This document shows, one piece after another, positions 9,614 to 19,440 of a stretch of DNA of 53,514 nt. The first letter of the stretch is position 1, and each line of letters opens with the position of its first letter. The notes under the pieces were generated by a model that saw only the letters and a list, made by a program, of their open reading frames with translations, was not told the DNA's origin and ran no database searches. Origin of the DNA: an uncultured Sphingomonas sp. (GTDB taxonomy: Bacteria; Pseudomonadota; Alphaproteobacteria; Sphingomonadales; Sphingomonadaceae). The stretch is taken from NCBI GenBank assembly GCA_946482655.1, contig CAMLSA010000006.1:1-53514 (forward strand). The letters are read 5' to 3'. The translations under genes were made by a program, and so were the position numbers.

Positions 9614-10252
9614 TCACTCGGCGTCGGCCTGCACCGAGGGATGCGCCTTCCGGAACGCCTCCAGTTCGGCGCAGTTCGCATCGATCGCGACCAGGGTCGG
9701 GAAAGCGGATGTGTCACACTCCAGCCGGCGTGCGTTGAACATCTGCGGCACCAGGCAGCAATCGGCGATCGTCGGGCTGTCGCCGAGAATGAAGCGGCCG
9801 TTCCGCCCTTCCGCCGTCACGAAAGCCTCGAGCCGGCCAAGTCCGTCCTCGACCCAGTGGCGATACCAGGTGTCGATCGCGTCCTGGTCCTGGCCGAGAT
9901 CGTGCTTGAGGTAGCGCAGCACGCGCAGATTGGCGAGCGGATGGATGTCGCAGGCTATCAGCAACGCCGCAGCGCGGGCATAGGCGCGCTCGGCGAGGCC
10001 TTGCGGCAGTAGTGCGGGCTCGGCAAAGCGCTCCTCGAGATATTCCATGATCGCGATCGACTGCACGAGAAGTCCGTCGCCCGTCTCGAGCGCCGGGATC
10101 AGCCCCTGCGGATTATGCGCGGCGCGATAGGCCGGCAGCGGCTCTCTCCTCAGCAGGTGGACCGCCTCCTGCTCGGCCTCGATTCCCTTGAGGTTGAGCG
10201 CGATCCGCACCCGGTAGGCGGCCGACGAGCGGAAATAGCCATAGAGTTTCAT
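9614..10252 (-). CDS. maiA: Maleylacetoacetate isomerase (zeta-class GST)
   Basis: A glutathione-dependent isomerase that converts maleylacetoacetate to fumarylacetoacetate in tyrosine/homogentisate breakdown. The 212-residue protein has a thioredoxin-like N-terminal domain with [15 protein letters not shown], a variant of the zeta-class SSCSxRVRIAL signature in which Ala and Tyr replace Cys and Ser after the catalytic serine pair region. A helical C-terminal domain follows, with the family segment [17 protein letters not shown]. Partner genes (homogentisate dioxygenase, fumarylacetoacetase) are not nearby, so a related maleylpyruvate or general zeta-GST role is possible. Confidence 0.85.
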   Translation of the reverse strand: MKLYGYFRSSAAYRVRIALNLKGIEAEQEAVHLLRREPLPAYRAAHNPQGLIPALETGDGLLVQSIAIMEYLEERFAEPALLPQGLAERAYARAAALLIACDIHPLANLRVLRYLKHDLGQDQDAIDTWYRHWVEDGLGRLEAFVTAEGRNGRFILGDSPTIADCCLVPQMFNARRLECDTSAFPTLVAIDANCAELEAFRKAHPSVQADAE

Positions 10253-10314
10253 GGGGCACCTTCCTCAGCGGCCGGCTTATTCGGTGATGCCGCGTCTGTC
10301 ATTCGCGGCCGCCG

Positions 10315-10343
10315 TTGCGGTCCCCAGTTTTGATCCCTATAGC
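10315..10343 (+). promoter_or_regulatory. Promoter for tRNA-Pro(TGG)
   Basis: TTGCGG at 10315-10320 and TATAGC at 10338-10343 are separated by 17 nt, matching the promoters of the other two tRNA genes here. The -10 element ends only 11 nt before the tRNA, so the leader would be very short. Confidence 0.6.
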
Positions 10344-10354
10344 GGCGCTCGCGT

Positions 10355-10434
<80 letters not shown>

Positions 10435-10517
10435 TCCGATCTCATAGCGGTCGAGCCGCTGGCGCCGTCGCTCGGCAGAAATCGCGGCGCTATATCTACC
10501 CAGGATCAAAGGGGAGT

Positions 10518-11288
10518 TCATGTTTCGCCGCGCGGTATCGCGTCGAAGAAGGCCTTCAGGTCCATCGGGAAGGGAAAGATGATCGTCGAGGTGCGCTCGT
10601 TGGCGATCACGTTGAGCGTCGACAGGTAGCGCAGCTGCATGGCCTCGGGCCGCTGTCCGAGGATTTCGGCGGCCTCGAGCAGCTTCTGCGCGGCCTGCTG
10701 CTCACCTTCGGCGTTGATCACCTTGGCGCGGCGTTCCCGCTCGGCCTCGGCCTGGCGCGCGATCGCGCGCACCATCGATTCATCGATGTCGACATGCTTG
10801 ATCTCGACATTGGCGACCTTGATCCCCCACGCGTCGGTCGCTGCGTCGAGGATTTCCTGAATGTCGGCGTTGAGCTTGTCGCGCTCCGCCAACATCTCGT
10901 CGAGTTCGTGCTTGCCGAGCACGGATCGCAGGGTGGTCTGGGCAAGCTCGCTGGTCGCCTGCATGAAATTCGCAACCTGGATGGTGGCCCGTTCGGGTTC
11001 CACCACCCGGAAATAGATGACGGCGTTGACCTTCACCGAGACGTTGTCCCGCGAGATCACGTCCTGGGTCGGGACGTCGAGCACGACCGTTCGCAAATCC
11101 ATCCGCACCATCTGCTGCACGAAGGGGATGATGAGAATGAGTCCCGGTCCCTTGACGCCGGTGAAGCGCCCCAGCGTGAACACGACGCCACGCTCATATT
11201 CGCGCAATATCTTGACCGCCGCCATAAGAAAAACCAGGACGATGGCGATCGTGGGAATGTAGAAGGCCAGGCTGCCCAACATATCCAT
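10518..11288 (-). CDS. Slipin/stomatin-like SPFH-domain membrane protein
   Basis: A 256-residue stomatin homologue: one N-terminal membrane segment (residues 5-25), then a band-7/SPFH domain starting [19 protein letters not shown], and a coiled-coil stretch rich in A, E and R ([20 protein letters not shown]). Slipins oligomerise in membrane microdomains. The ATG at 11288 lies one base past the stop of the NfeD gene, with the GAGGAG ribosome site inside that gene's end, so the two are translationally linked. In archaeal and bacterial homologues the NfeD protease cleaves the slipin C-terminus; that relation is inferred here from context. Confidence 0.93.
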   Translation of the reverse strand: MDMLGSLAFYIPTIAIVLVFLMAAVKILREYERGVVFTLGRFTGVKGPGLILIIPFVQQMVRMDLRTVVLDVPTQDVISRDNVSVKVNAVIYFRVVEPERATIQVANFMQATSELAQTTLRSVLGKHELDEMLAERDKLNADIQEILDAATDAWGIKVANVEIKHVDIDESMVRAIARQAEAERERRAKVINAEGEQQAAQKLLEAAEILGQRPEAMQLRYLSTLNVIANERTSTIIFPFPMDLKAFFDAIPRGET

Positions 11289-11289
11289 T

Positions 11290-12720
11290 CTATTTCTCCT
11301 CGGTTCGAGCGGCGGCGGCGTTGGCCAGGCCTGCTCGTTCTTGAGCTTCCACCCCCAGCGTTAGGCCATCGATTGTGGTAACCCGCACGGGAGTGCCGGT
11401 GTTCAACTCATGCGAGCCTTTCGCCTGCCACCGTTCGCTATGAACGAAGATATGACCCCTGCCATTCTGCCAGTCGAGAACCGTGCCAGTGGCGCCGATC
11501 ATTTGTTCGCGCCCGCTCACGATCTTTTGCCGGTGAGCCGCTAACGCCAGTCGCGCGATGACGGCCGTCATCGCCAGGCTGGCGAGGGCAGCTCCCCCCA
11601 GCACCGGCCAGTCTATCTGGAACTGCGGGATATCGGTGTCGATCATGATTGCCGCTCCCAGCACGAAGGCGACGACGCCTCCTATGCCCAATATGCCAAA
11701 CGACGGCGCGAAGGCCTCGGCCGTCATCAGTCCGATCCCCAGTAGAATGAGCGCAACGCCAGCGTAGTTCACTGGCAGGGCGGTGAGCGCATACAGGCCG
11801 GTCAGGAGACAGATCGCTCCGATCGTGCCCGGATAGAGCGCGCCGGGATTCATGAACTCGAACATCAGCCCATAGATGCCTATCATCATCAGAATAAGTG
11901 CGATATTGGGATCGGTGATCGCCGACAGCAGCCTGGTGCGCCAGTTCGGATCGACGTCGACCAGCACAAGCTTCCGCACATCGATCGTCACCTTGGCGCC
12001 GCCGGCCGTAACCGGGCGACCGTTGATCTGCTTCAGCAGATCCGCCCGATCGCGAGCAACGACGTCGATGACCTTCTGTTCAAGCGCGGCCTGCGCCGAC
12101 AGGCTTGCCGCGCTCCGGACGGCGGCTTCGGCCCAATCCGCGTTGCGACCCCTGAACTCGGCCAGCGATCGGATATAGGCGACGGCATCATTGAGCGCCT
12201 TCGCTTCGCTTGCGCCGCTTGGCTTGGGGGAACTCCCCGTCTTGTCCGGCTTGGGCTTCTCCGGCGGCGCGGAGAACGGGCTTCCGCCGCCGCCCAGTTG
12301 GACCGGCGTCGCGGCACCAACGTTGGTGCCGGGTGCCATCGCGGCGATATGGCTTGCGTAAAGGATGAAGGCGCCCGCGCTCGCCGCGCGGCCTCCGCTC
12401 GGACTGACATAGGTGACCACCGGTACCGGCGAACGCAGGATTTCCCGGATGATCTCGCGCATGGAACTGTCGAGCCCGCCAGGCGTGTCCATCTGAATGA
12501 CGACGATCGGCGCGCGATCCGCCCCGGCACGGGCGAGCGCGCGGGTAACATAGTCCGACGTCGCCGGACCGATCGCACCGTTGACATGCAGTACAGGCGC
12601 TGTCCTGCCGGTTTGCGCCGTAACGGGAGCGAGCCAAAGGAGCAGCGCCCCAAGCGACAGGGTGAGCAGTCCCAAGGCGCCTCGCCACGGGAGCCGAACA
12701 GGTCGGGCCTTGAGCATCAT
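11290..12720 (-). CDS. NfeD1b-type membrane serine protease
   Basis: A 476-residue protein with a signal/anchor (about 15-36), a ClpP-like protease domain, four to five central membrane helices (about 250-370) and a C-terminal OB-fold NfeD domain. The catalytic serine is most likely S114 in [10 protein letters not shown] and the lysine K174 in EAKALNDA, forming the Ser-Lys dyad known for this family. A Gly/Pro/Ser-rich insertion (about 143-170) separates them. The start is the first of two adjacent ATGs at 12720, preceded by GGAGGG; the frame upstream is open but not conserved. It is cotranscribed with the slipin. Confidence 0.93.
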   Translation of the reverse strand: MMLKARPVRLPWRGALGLLTLSLGALLLWLAPVTAQTGRTAPVLHVNGAIGPATSDYVTRALARAGADRAPIVVIQMDTPGGLDSSMREIIREILRSPVPVVTYVSPSGGRAASAGAFILYASHIAAMAPGTNVGAATPVQLGGGGSPFSAPPEKPKPDKTGSSPKPSGASEAKALNDAVAYIRSLAEFRGRNADWAEAAVRSAASLSAQAALEQKVIDVVARDRADLLKQINGRPVTAGGAKVTIDVRKLVLVDVDPNWRTRLLSAITDPNIALILMMIGIYGLMFEFMNPGALYPGTIGAICLLTGLYALTALPVNYAGVALILLGIGLMTAEAFAPSFGILGIGGVVAFVLGAAIMIDTDIPQFQIDWPVLGGAALASLAMTAVIARLALAAHRQKIVSGREQMIGATGTVLDWQNGRGHIFVHSERWQAKGSHELNTGTPVRVTTIDGLTLGVEAQERAGLANAAAARTEEK

Positions 12721-13497
12721 CCGAACTCCCTCCTGCGCTCGATACCTCCACGGTGGACCATAAAAATGCATAAGGAGCGCCTGGAAGCGGACTTCGCATT
12801 TTTGGCCGATCACACTGCGCCAGCCGCAGCCAAGGGTGCCCAGCACTAGCAGACCAGCAGCAGTCTCGCGGGGTTTGCGTTCTCATCCCGCGCTGTCGCG
12901 GCAGCCTCATGCGCTGGCGTATCGGCTCCACTATAGCATGGATCGGGGGTTCAGACATGTGTCGAATACCGGCATGGGTCGCTCACGCTGTGGCAGCGCG
13001 GGCGCTCGATCCGATCCAGACAGAGCTAGCCTCTGTTATGGGAGTGGATCGATGTCCCCGTCTTTTTCATCAGATCCTCCAGCCGGAGCCGCTCGTGCGC
13101 CAGCGCCGCCTGGGCTCCACGATAGGCGTGCCGGCCACGAAGGCAGCGGAGAGCATAGCTGAGCGGAGGTGCCTTGGGGGTCTCCCCGGCCAGGAAGTCA
13201 CGCGCTTCGATTCACTGACCGAAGAGCGGCGCGCATAAATATGGAGAACGAATCCCCCGGCATGCTCGACGAGCGCATCAAGAGTCGATCCGCCCCCATC
13301 CGCTTCCACCCGCAGCTTCTTGTTCCCTTGCCGTTGCGGGCGCCGCCGGCGGGATCGAGGATCGGCACGTGGGATGGAACGATTCCGGTCATAAGCTCTT
13401 TCCCCGAGAACGCTCCGCTCTGGCTTCCGCTATTTCGCAGCTTCTCGCCTGGAAGCCGCTATGGCCGCCGGCGGGGATTCGATAATGGGCCGCCATA
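12721..13497. other. 777-nt stretch with no convincing gene
   Basis: Between the divergent NfeD and antiporter genes I find no complete reading frame with recognisable similarity. On the minus strand, gene-like stretches occur in three different frames in succession: near 13380-13330, near 13340-13230 (KKLRVEADGGGSTLDALVEH), and near 13213-13030 (AALAHERLRLEDLMKKTG), the last ending at a TAG. This could be a decayed gene broken by frameshifts, or chance open frames in GC-rich DNA. The stretch should also hold the promoters of both flanking genes. Confidence 0.35.
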
Positions 13498-14574
13498 TTG
13501 TTTGATCTGAACGAACTGCCGCTCTGGGCGGTCGCCGCGATCTTCGTTGCGGCGGCAACGTCGATCTGGTTGGCTGGAACACGGCTCTCCGGCTATGTCG
13601 ACGCCATCTCGACCAAGACCGGTATTGGCAAGGCATTCGCCGGGATGCTTCTTCTCGGAGGTATAACCTCGCTGCCCGAAATGGCCGCGGTGAGCACCTC
13701 CGCGGCGGCGGGTAATACACCGCTGGCGGTCAATAACCTGCTCGGCACGGCTTCGATCAACCTGATGCTGCTGGCGGTCGCGGACATCATCTATGGTCGT
13801 GACGCTCTGACTTCGGTGGCGGCGAAGCCCTCGACGTTGATGCAGGGTGTTCTCTCGATGCTTTTGGCCGCTGCGGTTGCGATGGTGGCGATCATCGGTG
13901 ATGTCCCCGTCCTAGGAGTTGGTGCGGGCTCCGCAATGCTGGCCCTCAGCTGCGGCGTGGCACTGTGGATCTCGTCCGATTTCGAGCATCGGCACGTGTG
14001 GATGGTGGCCAGGTGGGATCGCGATAGCGGCACAGAACCACCGTCTTCTTGCGTAGCTCGCGGTCGGCGGCGGCAGATCAAGGACGATTTGAGGCGTTGG
14101 CCACTCCGTAAGCTGATAATCGCGACCGGTTTTGTTGCGGCGGTCATCCTCATTGGTGGCTTCCTTCTCGCGATTTCAGCGGACACGATCGCGATCAGGA
14201 CTGGACTCACGTCGGGAATGATCGGATTCGTGCTTGTCGGATTGTCCACCTCATTGCCGGAAATCAGTACAGTCGTCGCGGCGGTTCGTCTGCGCCATTA
14301 TGACATGGCCGTTGGCGACATCTTCGGCACGAATTTGTTCAATATCGCTCTGATCTTTCTCGCGGACGCAATTTATCAGGGAGATCCCGTCCTGTCGGTC
14401 GCGGGGCGTTTCGAAATGATCGGTGCGATCCTGGCCGTACTGCTTACCGGCGTGTTCGTCATCGGTCTGCTTGAGCGGCATAACCGTGCGATTCTCCGAA
14501 TGGGGTTCGATTCCCTCGCGGCGCTAGCGCTGTTCGCTGTCGGCCTAGTCGCCTTGGCAAGGACGGCCAGCTGA
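13498..14574 (+). CDS. CaCA-family sodium/calcium antiporter-like protein
   Basis: A 358-residue membrane protein of about 10 helices with the internal duplication typical of the Ca2+/cation antiporter superfamily. The two alpha repeats appear as GGITSLPEMAAV (near residue 55) and GLSTSLPEISTV (near 247), each followed by a G(T/D)xxxxN(L/I) segment. These acidic residues form the ion-binding site in known members. The start is TTG at 13498, the only initiation codon shortly after an in-frame stop; the ribosome site is weak. A hydrophilic, basic loop at about 170-200 separates the halves. Ion specificity cannot be assigned. Confidence 0.88.
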   Translation: MFDLNELPLWAVAAIFVAAATSIWLAGTRLSGYVDAISTKTGIGKAFAGMLLLGGITSLPEMAAVSTSAAAGNTPLAVNNLLGTASINLMLLAVADIIYGRDALTSVAAKPSTLMQGVLSMLLAAAVAMVAIIGDVPVLGVGAGSAMLALSCGVALWISSDFEHRHVWMVARWDRDSGTEPPSSCVARGRRRQIKDDLRRWPLRKLIIATGFVAAVILIGGFLLAISADTIAIRTGLTSGMIGFVLVGLSTSLPEISTVVAAVRLRHYDMAVGDIFGTNLFNIALIFLADAIYQGDPVLSVAGRFEMIGAILAVLLTGVFVIGLLERHNRAILRMGFDSLAALALFAVGLVALARTAS

Positions 14575-14691
14575 GGCCGGAACTGAGGTCCACTCCACTG
14601 TGTTCGCGCCTGCACGTTGGAGGTCAAAGCAGGCCGCTCGATCATGCCATTCGCCAACGTGCCAGCGGCGGCGCCCAGCCTTGAGAGCTTT

Positions 14692-14718
14692 GCCCGCCAG
14701 CCGCGAAGGCTGGCGGGC
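14692..14718 (-). terminator. Terminator of the TonB-dependent receptor gene
   Basis: A perfect 11-bp stem (14692-14702 with 14708-14718) with a 5-nt loop lies 22 nt after the receptor stop. It also lies downstream of the converging antiporter gene. In the minus direction a short AAAG follows instead of a T-run, so the signal is structural only. Confidence 0.55.
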
Positions 14719-14740
14719 GGAACAAGCGCACCTCGCGACG

Positions 14741-17032
14741 TCAGAACCTGGCGGTCAGCGAACCGCCGAACTGGCGTCCTACTTGAGGATTGGCATAGTC
14801 GAGGAATGTGCCAACCGAGTTTCCGGACGATTGGCCGCTATAGGTGGTGTTGTCGGTCACGTTCTTGACGAACCCCGCGATCTCCAGCGTAACATTGCCG
14901 GTCGGAGGAAATTCGTAGCGGGCAGCCAGATCGATCTTGCCGACCGGCGGGATCGAACCCCGGGGATCGTTGAGGATGTTCGTCTCATACCGCGAAACAT
15001 AGGTGAACACCGCGTTCAGCCCCAGCGTGCCGCTGCCCAGATCGGTTACATAGTCGGAGACGAGGCCCGCCGTGAACTTCGGCGTGCGCCGCAGCTTCAG
15101 CCCCGACAGATCGGCCGTGCCCTGGCCTAGGTTGCCGACGAAGCTGAGATATTTGGCCTTCATGTAACCCGCCGACGAGCTGATCGTCCAGCCACGCACG
15201 GGCACCACCGCGAGTTCAACCTCGACACCTTGGTAGCGCGCCTTGGCGGCGTTCACCGTCACCGTGCCGTTGGACGTGCCCTGGATGACCAGCAGGTCCT
15301 CCTGCTTGTTTTTCATCGTGTTGTGATAAGCGGCGATGTTGAAGCGGACGCGGTTGTTGAGAAAATCGCTCTTCAACCCGATTTCGTAGGCGTCGAGCGT
15401 TTCCGGCTGGAACGGGATGACCAGCGACGGATTCGGCGGCCGGCCATTGAAGCCGCCGACGTTGTAACCCCGGCTGAAGCTCGCATATGTCAGCACCCGC
15501 GGCGTGATCTTGTACTCCAGCCCCACCTTGGGCGTGAGCTTGTTGAACTTCGCCGAATCCTTCCTGTTGCCGACGAGGGCCCCGAGCGCGGTGAGGTCAC
15601 GCACGCTCGACGCGACAGGCGCATATTGCGTGAAGTCGATCGTCTTGCGGTCCCAGGTCTGGCGCGCGCCGACCGTCAGCTTGAGCTCATCCGTCAACTT
15701 ATAGTCGCCCTGGAAGAATATCGCGAAGGAGCGTGTGCCGATGATGGTGTTGAACGAATTGAGCGAGTTCAAAAATCCGGTGCCCGGAACGACCGGCGCA
15801 ATCGCCGCCAGATCAAGGGAGACGTTCTGGAAAGCGTTATATTTCCCCTTGAAGTAGAACAGGCCGGCCACGAAATTAAACGGACCGTCAAGCTTGCTCT
15901 CCGCACGAACTTCCTGCGAGAACTGGTGATATTTCTGCGGCTTCTGAATACGGAACAGCGCGAAGCGCGTGCCGTCCGCGTCGAAATTGTCCTCCTGCTT
16001 CAGCTCGCGATAGCCTGTGATGCCCACCAGCTTCACGCTATCCGCGTCGTAGCCGGCTTCGAATGTCACCGCGTTGAGATTGAGGTACGAAGGATCGATG
16101 TTGGGGGTCTGCTCGACCGAGTTGCGCTTCTTGGACGGCGGAAGGCAGACGACGGCGGTCGCCGGATTCAAGCAGAGTCCGTTCGCGCCGCCGAAATAGC
16201 CGGGCACTCCAAGCGGGACGACGTTCGGGGTCAGGATCGGCGCGAATGGTGGGATCTGGGTATCGTCCTCCTGCCGCTCGAGCGTCAACAGCATGCTGAG
16301 GCGGTCGGTCGGGGTGGCGTTCAGCGAGAATACGAAATCCTTGAGATCCCGGTCGCCATAATGGCCCCCGAAGACCCTGTTCTTGAAATGGCCGTCATCC
16401 TTCTGGACCGAGATCGCCGCCTTGGCGGCCAGCTTGCCGGGGATCAACGGACCAGAGATCACGCCCTCATAATAGTTCTGACCGAAGCTGCCGAGCGTCA
16501 GGCGCAGCTTTCCGGTCACGGGGCCATCAGGGTTGGGCCGCGTGCGGATCACGTTGATCGTGCCGCCGGTCGTGTTCTTGCCGAAAAGCAGCCCCTGCGG
16601 CCCGCGCAACACTTCGATCCGCTCGACGTCGAAAGCTCCGAGCAGCGCGCCGGTGCCAACGCCCAGCGGCACGCCGTCCAGCGTGATGCCCACGCCCGAT
16701 TCAGAACTCTTTTCGACGTCCTGCTGCGAGATGCCGCGCAGACTGAACTGCGGCGTGTTCATGCTGCCCGCCGATCCGATGATGGTGAAGCCCGGGACCA
16801 GACCCTGGAGGCCGGTGATCGTCGAGGTGTTCATCTTCTCCAGCGCGTTCGCGCTGAACGCGGACACGGCGACCGGCACGCTCTGCAGCGGCTCGGCGCG
16901 ACGCTGCGCCGTGACGATGATCTCTTCGAGTCCGGTCGTCTCGGATACCTCCGGGGCGGCTCCCTGCGCGAAAGCTGCCGAGGACAGCCCCGCGACGACG
17001 AACGATACCGACGTCGCAATAATCCCTTTCAT
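14741..17032 (-). CDS. TonB-dependent outer-membrane receptor
   Basis: A 763-residue receptor for TonB-energised uptake. It has a cleavable signal peptide (about 1-22, ending AAFAQ), a TonB-box-like EEIIVTAQRR near residue 34, a plug domain to about 170 containing LRGPQGLLFGKNTTGGTIN, and a C-terminal 22-strand barrel ending in an aromatic residue (LTARF). The ATG at 17032 has an AGGGAG ribosome site; the open frame upstream is not signal-peptide-like. Such receptors are abundant in sphingomonads for siderophores, sugars or aromatics. No adjacent regulator, transporter or degradation gene identifies the ligand. Confidence 0.95.
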   Translation of the reverse strand: MKGIIATSVSFVVAGLSSAAFAQGAAPEVSETTGLEEIIVTAQRRAEPLQSVPVAVSAFSANALEKMNTSTITGLQGLVPGFTIIGSAGSMNTPQFSLRGISQQDVEKSSESGVGITLDGVPLGVGTGALLGAFDVERIEVLRGPQGLLFGKNTTGGTINVIRTRPNPDGPVTGKLRLTLGSFGQNYYEGVISGPLIPGKLAAKAAISVQKDDGHFKNRVFGGHYGDRDLKDFVFSLNATPTDRLSMLLTLERQEDDTQIPPFAPILTPNVVPLGVPGYFGGANGLCLNPATAVVCLPPSKKRNSVEQTPNIDPSYLNLNAVTFEAGYDADSVKLVGITGYRELKQEDNFDADGTRFALFRIQKPQKYHQFSQEVRAESKLDGPFNFVAGLFYFKGKYNAFQNVSLDLAAIAPVVPGTGFLNSLNSFNTIIGTRSFAIFFQGDYKLTDELKLTVGARQTWDRKTIDFTQYAPVASSVRDLTALGALVGNRKDSAKFNKLTPKVGLEYKITPRVLTYASFSRGYNVGGFNGRPPNPSLVIPFQPETLDAYEIGLKSDFLNNRVRFNIAAYHNTMKNKQEDLLVIQGTSNGTVTVNAAKARYQGVEVELAVVPVRGWTISSSAGYMKAKYLSFVGNLGQGTADLSGLKLRRTPKFTAGLVSDYVTDLGSGTLGLNAVFTYVSRYETNILNDPRGSIPPVGKIDLAARYEFPPTGNVTLEIAGFVKNVTDNTTYSGQSSGNSVGTFLDYANPQVGRQFGGSLTARF

Positions 17033-17348
17033 TCGTATTCTCCCTTGGTCGATACGTCCGAGACGTTCGAGTGCATATTCAAGAGGTTCCAGTGCAAATC
17101 GCCTCGAGTCCGGCCGGCGCAATGGATCGCTCGGGCCGGCCCGTTATTACGAACCAGGCCTATTGTCGACCGACTTCTCTCGATCGCCGAGCCTTATGGC
17201 GACGTCGAGCCCTCTGGCGTCGTCGAACCGAGATCTCCATGCATGGATCGGCTGGCGAGGCGGCGATCATCGCGGTCGGCGTCGCCGTCCGCCAGCTTCG
17301 CTGACATATAGGGGCGGGCGGTTTTTCGAAGATCCCCTAATAAGGAAT

Positions 17349-17380
17349 GGCCCTCGCTCCGGGGGCGGGGAGCGAGGGCC
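17349..17380 (-). terminator. Strong hairpin downstream of lolA
   Basis: A perfect 12-bp stem (17349-17360 with 17369-17380) with an 8-nt G-rich loop. It lies 130 nt past the lolA stop within the 478-nt gap before the receptor gene. On the minus strand it is followed by ATTCCTTATT, a partial T-rich tail. Otherwise I see no gene in this gap, which should contain the receptor promoter. Confidence 0.6.
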
Positions 17381-17510
17381 GACCTGACGTTCGTCACGCA
17401 GGCGGGGCGCAACCATTGTCCTCGAGCAACAGGGGGGAATCCCGAGAACGACTGCGACCGCTGAAAGGACAAATAGGTCACATAACCTGTCGCCTCAATG
17501 AACGGATCGG

Positions 17511-18119
17511 CTATTTTCGGGGCCCCTTGGGGCGTGGGTCGTCCCATTTGAACGTTCTGTCGCTGATCGGCATCCCATAGCGCTGATTCGTGAGCCGCAC
17601 GGTCGACCGGCCATTCTGCGCATCGAGGACGGTCCAGCCCTGCAGCGTGAGGCCGGCAGGGCCGCCGCCGCGCGCGAAGACGATCGTGATCGTGCCGAAC
17701 TCCGGATGTTTCGGATCGCGCGCCTCGACCGTGATCGTCCCCGGCACCGCCGATGGAACCGCCTTGGCGAAGCGGCTCATGTCCTTACGCGGATCGATCA
17801 GCACCGACAGCGGCGAATTGCCGACCGGCCAACGCGACACCTGCCGCACCGAATAGTCGATCATGGTGAGCGCCGTTCCGTCGCCGACGATCAGCAGCGG
17901 TACGCCCTTCTGATATTGGAAGCGAATCTTACCCGGCTGCCGCAGGCTGAGCGTGCCCGGCAGCGATTTGCCGTTTCGGTCGGTCTGAACGAAATCGGCG
18001 GTCATCGTGCTGATCCCGCGCAGATGGGCCGCCACCTCGGCGAGCGAGCCAGTCTGCGCCGCGGCGGGCGCCGCGGTCATGATCGCGGCGGGAATAAGAG
18101 AGGCGAAAAGCGGGCGCAT
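17511..18119 (-). CDS. lolA: Outer-membrane lipoprotein carrier protein LolA-like
   Basis: A periplasmic chaperone that shuttles lipoproteins from the LolCDE release complex to the outer membrane. The 202-residue precursor has a signal peptide (1-21, ending APAAAQ) and the LolA pattern: MTADFVQTDRNGKSLPGTL early in the domain, PGKIRFQYQ (the basic/aromatic lipid-cavity strand) and a C-terminal GWTVLDAQNGRSTVRLTNQRYG. It stands alone, without ftsK or lolB adjacent. Length and domain are complete. Confidence 0.9.
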   Translation of the reverse strand: MRPLFASLIPAAIMTAAPAAAQTGSLAEVAAHLRGISTMTADFVQTDRNGKSLPGTLSLRQPGKIRFQYQKGVPLLIVGDGTALTMIDYSVRQVSRWPVGNSPLSVLIDPRKDMSRFAKAVPSAVPGTITVEARDPKHPEFGTITIVFARGGGPAGLTLQGWTVLDAQNGRSTVRLTNQRYGMPISDRTFKWDDPRPKGPRK

Positions 18120-18299
18120 GCGAGTCCAGTTCTGGTCATTTCGGCTGGCGATTTCGGGGCAGCTGGAACAGCTGCCGGCCCGGAATCGCGGTTACCATGA
18201 GCACGCTTATGCCCAAGCCCCGCTGAATTGGGAATGAAGCGCCGACGTCACGCACGTAGCGATGTTTCCGGCCGGTCGTCCCCTATATAGAGTAGGCCG

Positions 18300-18755
18300 A
18301 TGAACAGCCGCGCCCTGACCGATGCCGAAAAGGCACTCACGCGATCGGTGTTCGGCGACGCGATCGATCCCGGACGGATCACCATCCGGCAAGCGCGCTG
18401 GTGGCCGTTCCAGCCGCGCAATGCGCTGATGGCCCCCGACGGCCATATCTGGTGCCATCCGAAAGGCCACCTCTATCGCCCCTGCTACGCCGGGGCCAGC
18501 CTGAAGATGCAGGCCCTGTTCGTCCATGAAATGACGCATGTCTGGCAGGCCCAGCGGGGCGGCGGCTGGTATCTGCCGCTGATGCGCCACCCCTTCTGCC
18601 GCTATGAATATACGATAAGGCCGGGGAAGCGCTTCGCCCGCTACGGCATCGAGCAACAGGCGGAAATCGTCGCGGATGCCTTTCTGCTGCGGAAGGGCGT
18701 GGCCAGGCCGGACAAGCCGGAGCTTGCGGTATACGAGGCGTTGCTGCCCTTTTAA
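18300..18755 (+). CDS. HExxH-containing protein (zinc-peptidase-like, 'vgr-related')
   Basis: A 151-residue soluble protein conserved in sphingomonads, often labelled 'vgr related' without functional evidence. It carries an HExxH zinc-binding motif (VHEMTHVWQ, about residues 78-86) and a downstream glutamate in the helix EQQAEIVADAF, about 43 residues later, a geometry typical of gluzincin-like metallopeptidases. No signal peptide or membrane helix is seen. The ATG at 18300 has only a weak AGAGTAGG upstream. Proteolytic activity is inferred from the motif only. Confidence 0.75.
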   Translation: MNSRALTDAEKALTRSVFGDAIDPGRITIRQARWWPFQPRNALMAPDGHIWCHPKGHLYRPCYAGASLKMQALFVHEMTHVWQAQRGGGWYLPLMRHPFCRYEYTIRPGKRFARYGIEQQAEIVADAFLLRKGVARPDKPELAVYEALLPF

Positions 18756-18791
18756 GGCCGGAGGCTTCCGCTGCGGCTCGATAACCCCTAC

Positions 18792-19430
18792 ATGCGGCCC
18801 ATGATCCCCACCGGCCTGCTCGGCGGCAGCTTCAATCCCGCGCATTACAGCCATCGCCATATCAGCCTGTTCGCGGTCCGCGCGCTGGGCCTGGCGGAGA
18901 TGTGGTGGCTGGTCTCGCCGGGCAACCCGCTCAAATCGGCGGAGGGCATGGCGCCGCTCCATGCACGGCTCGCTTCGGCGAACAAGATGGCGCGGCGCGC
19001 GCCGATCCGAGCGACCGCGATCGAGGCGCGGCTCGGCACCCGTTACACCGCCGATACGCTGCGCGCGCTGATCCGGCGCCATCCCGAGCGCCGCTTCATC
19101 TGGATCATGGGCGCCGACAATCTCGCTCAATTCGACAAGTGGCAGGATTGGCGCGGCATAGCGCGGCGCGTCGCCATTGCCGTGATTGCCCGTCCAGGCT
19201 ATAATGGAGGTGCCCGCGCCTCCAGGGCGATGGGCTGGTTGCGGCGTTTCGTCCGGCCCGCTGCCAAGGCGAAAGATTGGACGGCATGGAGACCGCCGGC
19301 ACTCGTGCTACTGCACTTCTATCCTGATCGCGGCTCCGCAACGCGGCTCCGGGCCAAGGACCCTCGCTGGCATCGTTCCTACGACAACTCAGGCTTGCGC
19401 GACCGTTTGACGCGTCGGCCGCTCTCATGA
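18792..19430 (+). CDS. nadD: Nicotinate-nucleotide adenylyltransferase
   Basis: NadD adenylates nicotinate mononucleotide to deamido-NAD in NAD synthesis. The 212-residue protein has the nucleotidyltransferase motif GGSFNPAHYSHRHIS, with the usual (H/T)xGH region in variant form (YSHRH), and the WWLVSPGNPLK segment. A second ATG at 18801 could be the true start. The C-terminus (RWHRSYDNSGLRDRL) replaces the usual SSTxIR motif with DNSGLRD. It begins the nadD-rsfS-rlmH-envC-ctpA gene run. The final NAD synthetase is encoded about 20 kb away in this window. Confidence 0.93.
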   Translation: MRPMIPTGLLGGSFNPAHYSHRHISLFAVRALGLAEMWWLVSPGNPLKSAEGMAPLHARLASANKMARRAPIRATAIEARLGTRYTADTLRALIRRHPERRFIWIMGADNLAQFDKWQDWRGIARRVAIAVIARPGYNGGARASRAMGWLRRFVRPAAKAKDWTAWRPPALVLLHFYPDRGSATRLRAKDPRWHRSYDNSGLRDRLTRRPLS

Positions 19431-19440
19431 AGGAGGTACA

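Noticed and set aside
12909..13238. A plus-strand 109-codon frame in the large gap
   Set aside because: No similarity, no ribosome site and no signal of coding composition; probably a chance frame.
15230..17311. A 693-codon open frame on the plus strand opposite the TonB-dependent receptor
   Set aside because: It is the complement of a well-supported receptor gene, has low-complexity Arg/Ala/Glu-rich translation without domains, and such antisense frames are common in GC-rich DNA.
18207..19130. A 307-codon minus-strand frame opposite the HExxH gene and nadD
   Set aside because: It is antisense to two family-supported genes and has the arginine/glutamine-rich composition of a shadow frame.
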